Of a stretch of 64,000 bases of DNA, positions 52,552 through 63,320 are shown piece by piece (within the stretch, counting starts at the first letter, position 1; the number at the start of each line of letters is the position of its first letter). The stretch lies in the NCBI GenBank assembly GCA_947471745.1, contig CANJKZ010001148.1, forward strand, positions 879,001 to 943,000, in the 5' to 3' direction. The notes below the pieces were generated by a model that saw only the letters and a program-made list of their open reading frames with translations, was not told the DNA's origin and searched no databases. The DNA comes from Closterium sp. Naga37s-1. Its lineage: Eukaryota > Streptophyta > Zygnematophyceae > Desmidiales > Closteriaceae. The position numbers and the translations under genes are program-made.

Positions 52552-54934
52552 CAACCAAATCCCGGTAGCAGAGGAGGATAAAAGGAAGACGGCTTTCCAT
52601 GGGGCCGACGGCTTATACGAATGGAATTTTATGCCGTTCGGGCTGCGCAACGCGATTGCAGTCTTCCAGCGGGTAATGGACACCGTGCTAAGAGATGTCA
52701 AGGGAGCAGCCTGCTACATAGATGACGTCATCATCTTCAGCCCAGACAGTGAGAGACATGTGCAGGACATAGAGGCGACTCTGGCCGCCATACAGGCAGC
52801 GGGTCTGACATGCCATCCGGGCAAGTGCCGTTTTGGTCACAGCAGTGTGGCCTACCTGGGATTCGAGGTTGCGGGTGGTGAGCTGAGCATTCAAAAGGCC
52901 AAGGTGGAGGTGTTGGACAGGGTGGGGCGACCCAAAGACAGGAGTGGGCTGCGGGCACTCTTGGGATTCCTGAACTACTACAGGAAGTTCATCCCCGACT
53001 TCAGCAAGCGCGTGGCACCGCTGAACCAGTTACTGAGGGAGGATCAGAAGTGGCAGTGGGAGGAGCCGCAGGAAGGAGCCTTGACGGGGCTGATGGAGGC
53101 GGTGAAGAGCGGAGCGGTGCTGAAGCTGCTAGACGGGAAGGAGCCCTTTGTGCTCTATACAGACTGGAGTAGCATAGGCATGGGGGCAGTGCTGAGTCAG
53201 ATGGAAGGAGGACAGGAGAAGGTAGTTGCATTCGCGAGCAGAACGTGCAATCCAGCAGAGACAAACTACTCGTCATATGAGGGAGAGGGGCTGGCAGCAG
53301 TATGGGCAGTGGGACACTTTCGAGTGTACCTACAAGGGAGGCACTTCACGCTGGTGACAGATCACCAGCCCTTGCTGTGGCTGATGCAGAACCAGACGCT
53401 GACCAGGCGGAACGCGCGATGGGCTATGAAGCTACAAGAATATGACTTCACAGTGAAGCACCGCCCGGGCCGAACCATGCAGCACGTGGATGGGCTGTCG
53501 AGAAACCCACCAAGGAAGCAGGAGGGCGGAGAGGACGGAGACACAGAAAAGGGGCAGCCAGTGGCAGCTCTGACCGCCATGGTCAGGGAGAAGGGGACAG
53601 GAGGAGAGCAAGAGAGAGGAGCAGCAGATGTGTGGCAGGATGCGGCAACGCTAGCGTGGATCAAGGGAGAGACAGCAGAGGATGGAGGACTTGGCAGCAG
53701 GGCACGGGCCAGGGGTCAGCACTACAGGTGGTACCAGGGGCAGGTGCAGCTGCAGACGAAGGATGGGTGGAAGCGCGTACCAGAGCCAGCCGCACGAGAG
53801 GCCCTTATTAAGGAAGTACATGAGAAGCTGGGCCACTACGGGCCGCTGCGCACGATTCAGCTGCTACAGACAGGGTGATGGTGGGCAAGAATGAGGAAGG
53901 AAGTGAGGGAGTGGGTGGAGAAGTGTGAGTTGTGCTGCAGGAACAAGGCGACACTGCTGCGGAACCAGGCGGAGCTGCAGCCGTTGGCGATCGTGGAGCT
54001 CGGGTACCGCTGGTCCTTGGACCTAGCGGGGGAACTGCCAGTGTCCAGGAGGGGGAGGAGGTATATCGTGCTCATGATCGAACACGTGAGTAAGTGGGCA
54101 GAAGCGCGACCCCTGGTAAACAAGACAGCGGCGGCAGTGGCAGAAGCCATTGAGGAAATGGTGATCACACGATTCGGGGCGTGTGGGGAGGTATTGACGG
54201 ACCAGGGGACGGAGTTTGAAGGAGAGTTCAAGGAGCTGCTAGCATCGAACGGAATACAGCATCGCACCACCTCTCGCTACCACCCACAGGCAGATGGGTT
54301 GACGGAAAGGCTAGTGCAGACAGTGAAGAGAGGCCTGCGCGTGTACGGGGAGGCGCACAAAGGGGACTGGGATAAGAAGCTGGCATGGGTGATGGCCGGC
54401 TACAGGTTCAGCAAGCAGGCGGCCTTGAAGGACGTATCACCCTATTACTTGCTGTTTGGAAAGCAGCCGATTCTGCCCGTGGGAGCACCAAAGGTGCTTA
54501 CTGAAAGTGTGTCAGCAGGGACGGCGGAAAAGTGGGTGGCGCTGGCGGATGCACAAGCTGCATATCTCAAGACGATGCTGCCGGCGGCCATGGAGAGCCT
54601 GAAAGTGGCCCAGCTGCGAGATATCCACCGCTACAAGCAGCGGCAGACGGCGAAGATGCAGGGAGGAGAGCAGCTCGTGGGGGAGGGGCAGGAAGTGTAT
54701 GTGAGGCGAGCGAAGCGAGATGGGTTGGACCTTGGGGTGTCACACCAGAGGTGGACCGTGAAAGAGGTGAGAGACTCGGGTGTGTTGGTGCTGGAGGAGG
54801 AAGGAGGAAAGCGAGTGATGGACCACGTGACCAATGTGGCATTGGCAGGAAAGGGGGGGGAGGGGCAGCAGTACTCAGGTCCCATGACCAGGGCGAGGAC
54901 GGCGGCAGCAGGTCATGGAAGGGGGCAAGAGTGA
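52552..54934 (+). CDS. Gypsy B Pol, C-terminal part (RT, RNase H, integrase)
   Basis: It continues the RT frame broken at 46073 after one copy of the TSD. RT has M-P-F-G-L-R-N-A and an intact Y-I-D-D. RNase H has Y-T-D-W-S-S and T-D-H-Q-P-L. The integrase finger starts H-E-K-L-G-H and ends C-E-L-C, with an in-frame TGA at 53876-53878 inside it. The core keeps all three acids (L-D-L-A-G, T-D-Q-G-T-E-F, D-G-L-T-E-R). The C-terminal tail ends P-M-T-R-A-R without a chromodomain. Apart from the TGA the frame is open. Confidence 0.9.
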
Positions 54935-55198
54935 GTTCAGTGCCAGAAGCAGTATCAGAGCAGAGGGGAAGGGTGAAGAGGGAGGGCAGTAGGCATGTCA
55001 CTCAGAGTGCAGGGGCAGGCAGAAAACACAGAAGGAGAAACATCGGTAAGGCTGACGAGTGCAGAAGAGGGTCTGGGTAAGAGTGGAAGGAAGGGGTGAG
55101 ATCCAACAAGTGCAGTCCTGGGAGGTGAGGAAGGAGAGGCCAGCAAAGGGAGGAGTCAGGCAGAGAGAGCAGCAAGGAGGTGGTGAGGTTCCGACAGC
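54935..55198 (+). other. Gypsy B 3' untranslated region
   Basis: 264 bp of purine-rich sequence between the pol stop and the 3' LTR; no gene. Confidence 0.7.
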
Positions 55199-55882
55199 TG
55201 TCACATTTATGTGAATGTGAACGGGATAGTGAGGAGAGAAGGGGGGGTGTATAAATTGTATATACTGTACATAGCGCGGAAGGCATTGCCGAGGATGGGA
55301 GGCGAAGGGTCAAAGTGGGGGTTTGAGGTTTGCGGGGAGGCAAGTGGGCGCGAGGGAGGTTGACGTCTGCCGAAGCGAAGGGTTGGGAATTGCATGGGGA
55401 GTGGACAGGGCGGGACTTACGTAAGTGGCAGGTGGGCAAGGGCTGAAACTACAGCGCTTGGCAACGGCAGGGCCAGCAGGTTACCATGTCAGCACGGATG
55501 GGTGCTCGTATGCATGTGCGCTTGCTTTCGTATGTGTGCAGGTGTGCTCCAAGGAGCCAGCTGGAACAGCACAGTGTCAGCTGGAGGGAGAGAAGCAAGA
55601 GGCGGGCAACAGAGGCAGTTGGCAGGATGGTTGCTAGTCTGTTCCAAGGCTGTGTTAGCTGCTGAGGACAGGCAAGGGTAGGCAGGGCAAACGAGGCGGA
55701 GGCCAGACTGGTAGATAGGAGGTACCTTGTGGTAGCTATCCTCAATGCTTGTATGTTTCCTTTATAACACGAATTTCTTGCATCACGACGAGCAAGTAGT
55801 GAGGAGAAGGAGATATTACAAGCTGGAGATGTAAAGTCAGAGAGCGAAGCATGTTAAGAGAAGGAGCTTAGGGCTCATCACA
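55199..55882 (+). repeat. 3' LTR of gypsy B
   Basis: Partner of 41317-42000 with the same length. Two substitutions were noticed (C/T near 55561, G/A near 55652). The purine-rich AGCAAGGAGGTGGTGAGG about 10 nt upstream may be the polypurine tract. Confidence 0.93.
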
Positions 55883-57026
55883 TACGAAAGGCGAAGCTGG
55901 GAACGCTGCTACAACACTCGCACGGCAAAGGAACGAAGTACAAAGTGCTATGTTCTGCTCGCGAGTCTGACCAAGTAGCGCAGCACCCTCCTAGTAGCCT
56001 GCCACTGCGCAGGGTGGTGTCTCCCGGGCGCAACATAGCGAGTCCGGATGCTGAGAGGGTACGGCAGGTACTCCAGCTCGAACTGCCTGTCCTCAAGGAC
56101 GTCACAGCCAAAGGCGAGCTCACCCCGACGGACGGAGGACACGAAGAGGCAGAAACGAGACCAGCAAGGTAGGCATGGCGGCAAGTAGCGGCAAAGCCAG
56201 CGAGCTCAGCTACTAAGGCAGAAGCAGTAGCAGTCGAAGAAGCATGTGCAGTAACAAGCGCGGCTAGACAACAAGGGATATTCGGGCTAGCAGCACGAGC
56301 AAGGTCAGACACAGGGTCACAAACGGCAGGAAGAGAAGACGGGGGAGGTAACGACAGGACAACAGGCTCCCGAGTAACACTAGAGGTAGTAGGGGAGGCG
56401 GCACAAGACACAGGCACCCGACGCCCAATCAGAGGGGAGTCACGCGGCAACAGTGTCCGAGACAGGTCAGGCGGCGGAAACAACAGAGGAGGAGTAGTAC
56501 CAGTGGCCGTCGGCTCAGCAGAGGCAGCCGGGAGTCGGAGAAGGTGGTGAAGCGCCGACTCAAGTAGCGACGACGACGGCTGCTCCAAGAAGATAGGCCA
56601 CCGCGGCAGCGACTGCGACGCACCCCCAGACCCAGCACCTCCTGCACAAACACCAGGACCGCCAGTCCCAGGAACACCTCCAGCGCCTGTACCTCCAACT
56701 CCACCTACAAGAGGACTCCTAGCACCCTCAGAGTCAGCACCCCCAGAACCAGCACCTCCTGAACCAGTACCCCCAAAGCCAGCACTCTCAGCGTCACCAT
56801 CCCCAACAACATCTGGGCCCCCGAAGTCCACAGCGACAGGCTGCAGAGGAGGCGAAGACGTCTGAGGCGGAAAACCCGGAGGTGTCTCCAAGTGCGGCGA
56901 GCGGCAAGAGGTCGTTGAGTCGGCAGCAGCAGGGTCACCCCCCTCAGTCGAGCCAGAGGAGTCAAAGGGGTGCGCATAGACTAGTCCAGAGGTGGGGTCG
57001 GCCAGAGTGACAGGGACCGAGAGCAA
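55883..57026 (-). pseudogene. Copia D pol remnants fused by deletions
   Basis: A minus-strand frame joins the protease-side block L-A-D-P-T-S-G directly to the Gly-rich linker, so the integrase is missing. Then G-C-D-V-L-E-D-R-Q-F-E-L-E (another frame) is joined to Y-P-L-S-I and the R-x-V-L-R-Y-L block, so most of RT is missing. Degenerate RNase H ends at the gypsy B boundary. These are internal deletions, not insertions. Confidence 0.8.
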
Positions 57027-57199
57027 CGCCTCCGCAGGAATCGCACCTGTGCTAGTAGGCGCACATGCAGCGCCTCACGAAGACTCTAGCTGCTGCTGCC
57101 CGCCCTCGCCACTCTCGCCAGCTCCACTACCACCACCCTCGTCAGCTACAGAGGCGAATTCTAACAGCGCAGGGAAGGTAAGAGGCAGCGCAAGACAGT

Positions 57200-57583
57200 C
57201 TAGGGTGGCAGGAGAGGGGGGGGGGGGGAGTAGCGCCTAACCACAGCGGAATACATAGCATGGGCCGATGACACTTGGCGAAAGTTGGCTCTCTGGTCGA
57301 GCGAGAGGTGAAGGCGGACTGCAAGTGTGGCGGCGGCGTTCCGCACCATCCACCGCTTGTAGGCAACGTGAGCTGCGCGGAACTGCGTCTGCACCTCCTC
57401 CCCAGCGTCAGCAGCAGGCTCAGCAGGAGCCTCGGGGGCCGGAAGGGACCTCGACGTGTGCTCGAACAGGGAGGCGTTGGTCTGAGTGACACTCTGGAGG
57501 TACTGGTGCAAACCCTCTAGCCAGGACTCAAACTGTATCGGGTGTCCCTTGGCGTCAAAGGTGAGCACAGTGGGAGTCGCCAT
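57200..57583 (-). pseudogene. Copia D partial gag
   Basis: It starts M-A-T-P-T-V-L-T-F-D like the gags of copia A and H. The frame breaks at a run of 13 G (57216-57228), and the remaining C-terminal half is scrambled. A long CAG/CAGCAG leader precedes it (57590-57860). Confidence 0.8.
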
Positions 57584-57589
57584 AGCAGC

Positions 57590-57860
57590 AGTAACAGCAG
57601 CAAGGGGGGCAGCAAAGGCGGCTCGGCTGGGCCAGCAGTAGCGTAGGCAGCAGCAGCTGCTGCAGCTTAGCAGCAGCAGCTGCAGCAGCAGCTTAGCAGC
57701 AGCAGTAGCACAGGCGGCAGCAGCAGCGTAGCAGCAGCAGCAGCAGCAGCGCAGCAGCAGTAGCACAGGCGGCAGCAGCAGCAGCAGCAGCACAGCAGGA
57801 GCAGCACAGGTGGCAGCAGCAGCGCAGGCGGCAGCAGCAGCACAGGCGGCAGCACAAGGC
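57590..57860. repeat. CAG trinucleotide repeat in copia D leader
   Basis: Dense imperfect CAG runs (plus strand) with scattered GTAG and GCGG interruptions. The poly-Leu and poly-Gln frames they create are artefacts. Confidence 0.85.
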
Positions 57861-57989
57861 AGCGTGGGCAGGGCAGCAGGACAGCGCAGAGGCCAGGGCG
57901 CTACAGGGCAGCAGAGCAGCAGCGCAGGCCTAACGGGGCAGGGCTGCAGTAGCGCAAGCAGCGGTAGCAGCGCTGAGCGGCGGCTAGGC

Positions 57990-58410
57990 AGGGCAGCAGC
58001 TCGGGCGGCAGCAATGCAGCAGCGGGCTGCAGTAGCGCAAGCAGCGGCAGCAGCGCTGAGCGGCGGCTATGCATGGCAGCAGCTCGTGCGGCAGCAGTGC
58101 AGCAGCGCAGCAGCGGGCTGCAGTAGCGCAAGCAGCGGCAGCAGCGCTGAGCGGCGGCTATGCATGGCAGCAGCTCGTGCGGCAGCAGTGCAGCAGCGCA
58201 GCAGCGGGCTGCAGTAGCGCAAGCAGCGGCAGCAGCGCTGAGCGGCGGCTATGCATGGCAGCAGCTCGTGCGGCAGCAGTGCAGCAGCGCAGCAGCGGGC
58301 TGCACTAGCGCAAGCAGCGGCAGCAGCGCTGAGCGACGGCTATGCATGGCAGCAGCTCAGGCGGCAGCAGTGCCGCAGCGCAGCAGCGGGCTGCAGCTCA
58401 CGGCAGGGCA
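57990..58410. repeat. 91-bp tandem repeat in copia D leader
   Basis: The marker GGCTATGCATGGCAGCAGCT recurs with a period of exactly 91 bp (ATG at 58069, 58160, 58251, 58342), with a degenerate first copy before them. Because 91 is not a multiple of three, the repeats keep several frames open. Confidence 0.92.
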
Positions 58411-58419
58411 GGGCAGGGC

Positions 58420-59103
58420 AGCGTGAGCGGTGCAGCGCGCAGGGCATCGCGGGGCGTGCTAGCAGTGCGCGGGCAGCGCGCGAAGCAGTGCAGCAGCAGG
58501 CAGCGCAAGCAGCGTTGGCAGCTGGCGGACAGCGCAGTGGCAGTGCGTGGGCAGCGCGCAGGCAGCGTGGCAGGGCAGCAATGCGCGCAGGGCAGCAAGG
58601 CGTGCGGGGCACGTGGGTAGCAGGGCGCGCACGGGGCGCGCAGAGCAACAGGGCGTGCAGGGCACGCGGGAAGCGGGGCACGCGTGGGCGCTGGGCAGCG
58701 GGGCGAGCGCGGGCGCTGGGCAGCGGGGCGCGCACTGGCTCTGGGCAGTGGGGCGCGCACGGGCGCTGGGCAGCGGGGCATACGCGGGCGCTGGGCAGCG
58801 GGGCGCGCGCGGGCGCTGGGCAGCGGGGCACGCGCAGGTACGGGGCAGCAGGGCGCGCACGGGCGCTGGGCAGCGGGGCGCGCGCGGGCGCTGGGCAGCG
58901 GGGCGCGCTGGCGCGCAGGGCAGCGGGGCGCGCTGGCGTGCAGGGCAGCAGGGCGCGCGGGGCAGCAGGGCTTGCAGGGCGCGCGGGGCAGCAGGGCATG
59001 CGGGGGCGCGCGGGGCAGTGTGCACGCTAGCGGGCAGGGCAGTAAAACGGGCAGGGCAGAACAAATGGTGGGCCCTAAAAAAAAAACGGTCCTACTGAGC
59101 GAA
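58420..59103. other. GC-rich copia D leader
   Basis: GGGCAGCGGGGCGCGC-type low-complexity sequence reads open in several frames on both strands. No gene is supported. Confidence 0.75.
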
Positions 59104-59117
59104 CCGCTCTGAAACCA

Positions 59118-59237
59118 TGTCAGAATACGAGACAGGAATCATTGACTAAGCAGGAAATGTGGTACAAACACTAACCCTAACAAGGGTTGTACCCTAACAG
59201 GAGTGACCCACTACAGCCTAACAATGTATGTTTGACA
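59118..59237 (-). repeat. 5' LTR of copia D
   Basis: This is the partner of 40939-41058. The primer site on its inner side (59104-59117, minus TGGTTTCAGAGCGG) resembles the initiator-tRNA-Met complement. Confidence 0.9.
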
Positions 59238-60397
59238 CAGGGGTGGGGAAGGATGACGTGAAAGGAGGAGACGGTGGCAGCAAGTAAAACCTTGCAGATG
59301 CTTGTCGTTCGAGGCTTCCAGTTCAGGAAAGGCGGGAAGGGAAAGGGGAAAGCGCGAGGTATGAGGGGCAGAAGGGAGTAGCAGAAGCAGCGCACCAGCT
59401 TCTTGCTCTCTAGGTGGGTATTACAACGGGCACAGGCACAAGTACCGTGAAATGAATACGGCGCAGTTGCGTTTGTATCGGGAGCTAGTCTACGTTTTCG
59501 CCCCAAAGCCCAAAGAGATTATGTACGCTAACTGCTACAAATTAAATTGAATAGTTATGTAACCTCATATTAATCAAAACACTAATCAGACCAGCAATAC
59601 ATTGTATTGTATACCCTGGCCATATAGACTGCCTAGAGCATCCGCTGTAGACACAAGGAATGAGTTATCCAGGCTCCACTTACTATACTCTAAAACAACA
59701 ATGCAACATCCAGACGGACACATCTTCACATGCATAGTCATGTCACCTACACATTCCCACATCCATATGCATCTCCTCCACATGCATTGGCATGTTATCT
59801 ACACATGCCCACATCCATGTACATGCATCTCCACGCTGCAATGATCACACCCTAGCAATGCATTTTCACACACCCAAATGCTTCTCATTTCCTCACTTTC
59901 ACATGTGTCCCCTTTGCGTCCAATAATCACATGTGACCCTGCTGCCATCTCACCCAATGCCGCACGGGCGATGGCCCCTGAAGACATCACCTGCTCAACA
60001 CGAAGCCGAAAGCTGTAACGCTTGCGTCGAGCCTTGGGTCTCGTGACGTTTAGGAATGGTTGCGTTGCATCGAGAACCGCTGTGGAGCAAGAACTTCCAT
60101 AACCCACTTGGGGTTGATCTCCTCCCTTGAGGTTCAAAAGAATTACCTTAAGGACCATGCTGTACGTCGATCCAGAGTACCTGTCAAGCGGTAAAGGGAG
60201 ATTTTATTTTCAGAGTGTATACTGGCAGTGCACTGTAAAGGGAACCACTGTGTGCTATTGCAATCCGTCAACCCTCAGAAAGTACTGCGATTGATTCAAA
60301 GCAAACATCTAAATATATTGTATGGAGCCCACCTTGCAAAACTCTAAAAGGACATTGTGAGGCCACAGGACACGTGTCAGCGAAGCCAGTGGGACAA

Positions 60398-60655
60398 GGG
60401 AACGAGGGGAGAAGTGAACGAGGGGAGAAGGGAACGAGGAGAGAAGGGAACGAGGGGAAGGGAACGAGGGGAGAAGGGAACGAGGGGAGAAGGGAATGAG
60501 GGGAAGGGAACGAGGGGAGAAGTGAACGAGGGGAGAAGGGAACGAGGGGAGAAGTGAACGAGGGGAAGGGAACGAGGGGAGAAGGGAACGAGGGAAGAAG
60601 TGAACGAGGGGAGAAGTGAACGAGGGGAGAAGTGAACGAGGGGAGAAGTGAATGA
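60398..60655. repeat. About 16-bp minisatellite GAACGAGGGGAGAAGG
   Basis: About 17 copies of 10-16 bp with G/T variation at the last base. Confidence 0.93.
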
Positions 60656-60880
60656 GGGGGAAGCGGCATACCTCATTGCTTTGGCCATCATTTTCCCCGA
60701 AGCTCCTGCGTCACCGACTAATTTCCCCTTGACCACAGTAAGACGCAGAATGGTCACGTATTTAGCTAGACACGGGAACGTGTGGAATGAAAAAGACGAA
60801 ACAATTGGTTGCTGCTGATTCTGAGCTGACGAATCACAAACAGGTGGCAAAGGATCGGGAAGTAAACACAGGTGCAGCAA

Positions 60881-61203
60881 ACATAATCCGTCAACAAGCT
60901 GCACAGATTTCAAACATAATCCGTCAACAAGCTGCACGGATTCCAAACATAATCAGTCAACAAGCTGCACAGATTTCAAACATAATCCGTCAACAAGCTG
61001 CACATATTTCAAACATAATCCGTCAACAAGCTGCACATATTTCAAACATAATCCGTCAACAAGCTGCACAGATTTCAAATATAATCCGTCAACAAGCTGC
61101 ACAGATTTCAAACAAAATCCGTCAACAAGCTGCAAAGATTTCAAACATAATCCGTCAACAAGCTGCACAGATTTCAAACATAATCTGTCAACAAGCTGCA
61201 CAG
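60881..61203. repeat. 33-bp tandem repeat
   Basis: Nearly ten copies start ACATAATCCGTCAACAAGCT with a period of 33 bp. As the unit is a multiple of three, an open frame with an 11-residue repeat (S-N-I-I-R-Q-Q-A-A-Q-I) persists; a real protein is possible but unsupported. Confidence 0.93.
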
Positions 61204-62250
61204 CCTTATGACGTGGACATCATGAACGAACTTTTCAGAAACCACTACCCGAAAGTCTACCGACGTAGGCCCTGTTGCAATGTTGCGCACAGGGCTACCG
61301 ACGAACTTTTCAGAAACCACTACCGGGGTTTCGTTTTTTTTGCAATGTTGCGCACGGCGAGTGTACAGCCAGTGCTGGGCCGCCTTTTAAGAAGCGGCCA
61401 CTACTGGAAAACCCGCCGGCCGTTAGGAGAGTCGTTACTTCAGGTTTTAACAAGATCTGAACCGGTTGAAAACACTTACCGAGTGTCCTTCCCTTATAAA
61501 CGAGGGGTCTGGCCTGAGCGACAGAAGTGGCAGCAGCGGTAGAAGAGGCGCCTTGGTGCGAGAGGAACGGTGCAAGCAATGGTGTGGCCCATGCGCCGTA
61601 GACAGTGCAGACCGTCGCACCTGCAGGCAGACAGGCAGGCGGACAGGAAGGCAAGACGTTCACGATTTGCCGAGGCGTGACGTCCCAAAATTGCAAAAGT
61701 TGGGTTAGGTGTGTCGGGCAAGGAAGTGGGTACTTCGAAGCTAGGGCTAGGGTGTGGGATGAGTCAGTGCAATGTATTTACAAACATTTTCGCCCACTTT
61801 GTACGAACCTCGCATGCCGAGCCTGGCACCCAACGGACTGACTACAATGTTGCTGGCTAGGGAACAATTACATACCAGACACATCAGCCAATGAGTCCAT
61901 CCCGTACCTCCTGCGCAACAGGGATACGACCCCACCTACGTTCAATGTACGGCCATTTTCAGGTGCATGCAACTTAGTCTAGGAAATGTATTCAAGTGCA
62001 TGCCATGTTATTCGGCAGGTGTGTACACTTTACGCAGCTTAGAAATGTGTCATCTTAAAATTACGCGCTTCCCAAGATTCGTTTCGAATTAGCACAAACA
62101 GTCGAGAATAGATGCGATTTCGGATTACGCAAAAGCGAAATCGGGAATGGTTGGCTCTCGATGCTACATTTTCTGACATCACCAGAAGCAATAATTGCAT
62201 GTTTGCCCAATTTCGACGCGAATTTCTGCTTTGCCCAATTTCGAGAATAG

Positions 62251-62379
62251 TGTCAGAATATTATAGCTTATGCATATTGTGTAGGCTATAGTGGGGTAGC
62301 CCATAAGGGGTACAACCCAATTAGGGTTAGTACTTGTACCCAATTCATTCATAGTTCATTCATTCCTTGTTTCTTCTCA
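62251..62379 (+). repeat. 5' LTR of copia H
   Basis: 129 bp, TGTCAGAATATT...TTCTTCTCA, with the family blocks TAGGCTATAGTGG and AGGGTTAGTACTTGTA. Confidence 0.8.
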
Positions 62380-62391
62380 TGGTATCGAGCA
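62380..62391 (+). promoter_or_regulatory. Primer binding site of copia H
   Basis: TGGTATCGAGCA directly after the LTR, the initiator-tRNA-Met type site TGGTATCAGAGC missing one base. Confidence 0.65.
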
Positions 62392-62489
62392 GGTTCCCTC
62401 GTGGGAACTGTTCCTAGGGCCCACCGTTTTTTTTCCCTGCCCGGAGCGCACTCAGCCCCTGCCCGAGTCGCGCTCCCCTCTCTCGCGCC

Positions 62490-63240
62490 GCCCTAGCGGC
62501 CCCTTCGCGCCGCCCTCGCGGCCCCTTCGAGCCGCCCTCGCGGCTCTGTCGCCCTACCCTAGCGACCCCGCGGCCCCACCCTCGCGGCGCCGGCCGCCTC
62601 CCTTCGCGGCCCCGATCCGCCGCCCTCGCGGCCCCCTACTCCGCCGCCCTTCGCGGCCCCTACTCCGCCGCCCTCGCGGCCCCGATCCGCCGCCCTCGCG
62701 GCCCCGATCCGCCGCCCTCGCGGCCCCGCTCCGCCGCCCTCGCGGCCCCGATCCGCCGCCCTTCGCGGCCCCGATCCGCCGCCCTCGCGGCCCCTACTCC
62801 GCCGCCCTCGCGGCCCCGATCCGCCGCCCTCGCGGCCCCGATCCGCCGCCCTCGCGGCCCCTACTCCGCCGCCCTCGCGGCCCCTACTCCGCCGCCCTAG
62901 CGGCCCCGGCCCCTGCTCCTACGGCCCCGGCGCCTGCTCCTACGGCCCCCACGCCTACTCCTACGAGCAGCCCAGCCGCCGAGCCGCCCAGCAACCGAGC
63001 AGCCCAGCCGCTGAGCCGCCGAGCCGCCCAGCAACCGAGCCGCCCAGCCGCCGAGCCGCCCAGCAGCCGAGCCGCCCAGCAGCCGAGCCGCCCAGCCGCC
63101 GATACGCCCAGCAGCCGAGCCGCCCAGCAGCCGAGCCGCCCAGCAGCCGAGCCGCCCAGCAGCCGAGCCGCCGAGCCGCCCAGCAGCCGAGCCGCCCAGC
63201 CGTCGAGTCGCCGAGCCGCCCTGCAGCCGAGCCGCCCGAG
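62490..63240. repeat. Tandem repeats in copia H leader
   Basis: A 22-bp unit (CTCGCGGCCCCGATCCGCCG plus CC) dominates 62490-62905, and a GAGCCGCCCAGCAGCC unit dominates 62970-63240. Both are extremely GC-rich. Confidence 0.9.
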
Positions 63241-63320
63241 CCGCCCTGTCCGGTAAGAGCAGCGCCTCTCTCACAGCACTGCCCTCACCCTACTGTTTGC
63301 ACTGCTAGTCTACTGCTGTC

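Larger units (their letters stand above)
41317..55882 (+). mobile_element. Gypsy B: Ty3/gypsy element carrying a DNA methyltransferase
   Basis: Two 684-bp LTRs (41317-42000 and 55199-55882; about two differences by eye) enclose one long frame: gag, three zinc knuckles, protease, C5 cytosine methyltransferase, acidic linker, RT, RNase H and integrase. The frame is interrupted by copia C at 46074-52551 with a 5-bp TSD; without it the two halves are in register (2145 codons including stops). No chromodomain is seen. No target duplication is visible around the LTRs although both flanks are copia D. Own length without copia C is about 8.1 kb. Confidence 0.93.
40939..59237 (-). mobile_element. Copia D, outermost layer of a triple nest
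   Basis: Two 120-bp LTRs (40939-41058 and 59118-59237; 12 differences by eye) are flanked by a perfect TSD CAGGG (40934-40938 and 59238-59242). On the minus strand: 5' LTR, primer site TGGTTTCAGAGCGG, repetitive leader, partial gag, deleted pol, then gypsy B (41317-55882), the end of RNase H, 3' UTR and 3' LTR. RNase H sequence resumes on the far side of gypsy B, proving that both flanks are one element. Internal deletions mean it had to move with helper proteins or decayed afterwards. Confidence 0.92.
59243..62250. other. Host intergenic region with minisatellites
   Basis: No gene is convincing. A minus-strand frame at 59799-60158 (119 codons, basic R-P-K-A-R-R-K-R-Y segment) could be an exon but has no recognised domain. 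A 16-bp minisatellite and a 33-bp tandem repeat are listed separately. An imperfect direct duplication of about 75-80 bp with ACGAACTTTTCAGAAACCAC lies at about 61225-61370. Confidence 0.5.

Noticed and set aside
58251-59112. Several long Gly/Ala/Arg-rich frames on both strands
   Set aside because: GC-rich leader of copia D; open in nearly every register, with no start context or domain.
59799-60158. 119-codon minus-strand frame as a gene
   Set aside because: No domain, no homologous feature recognised and no splice context; kept only as a note in the region entry.
60881-61203. CRISPR-like array
   Set aside because: Units are contiguous 33-bp tandem repeats without unique spacers, and the context is eukaryotic.
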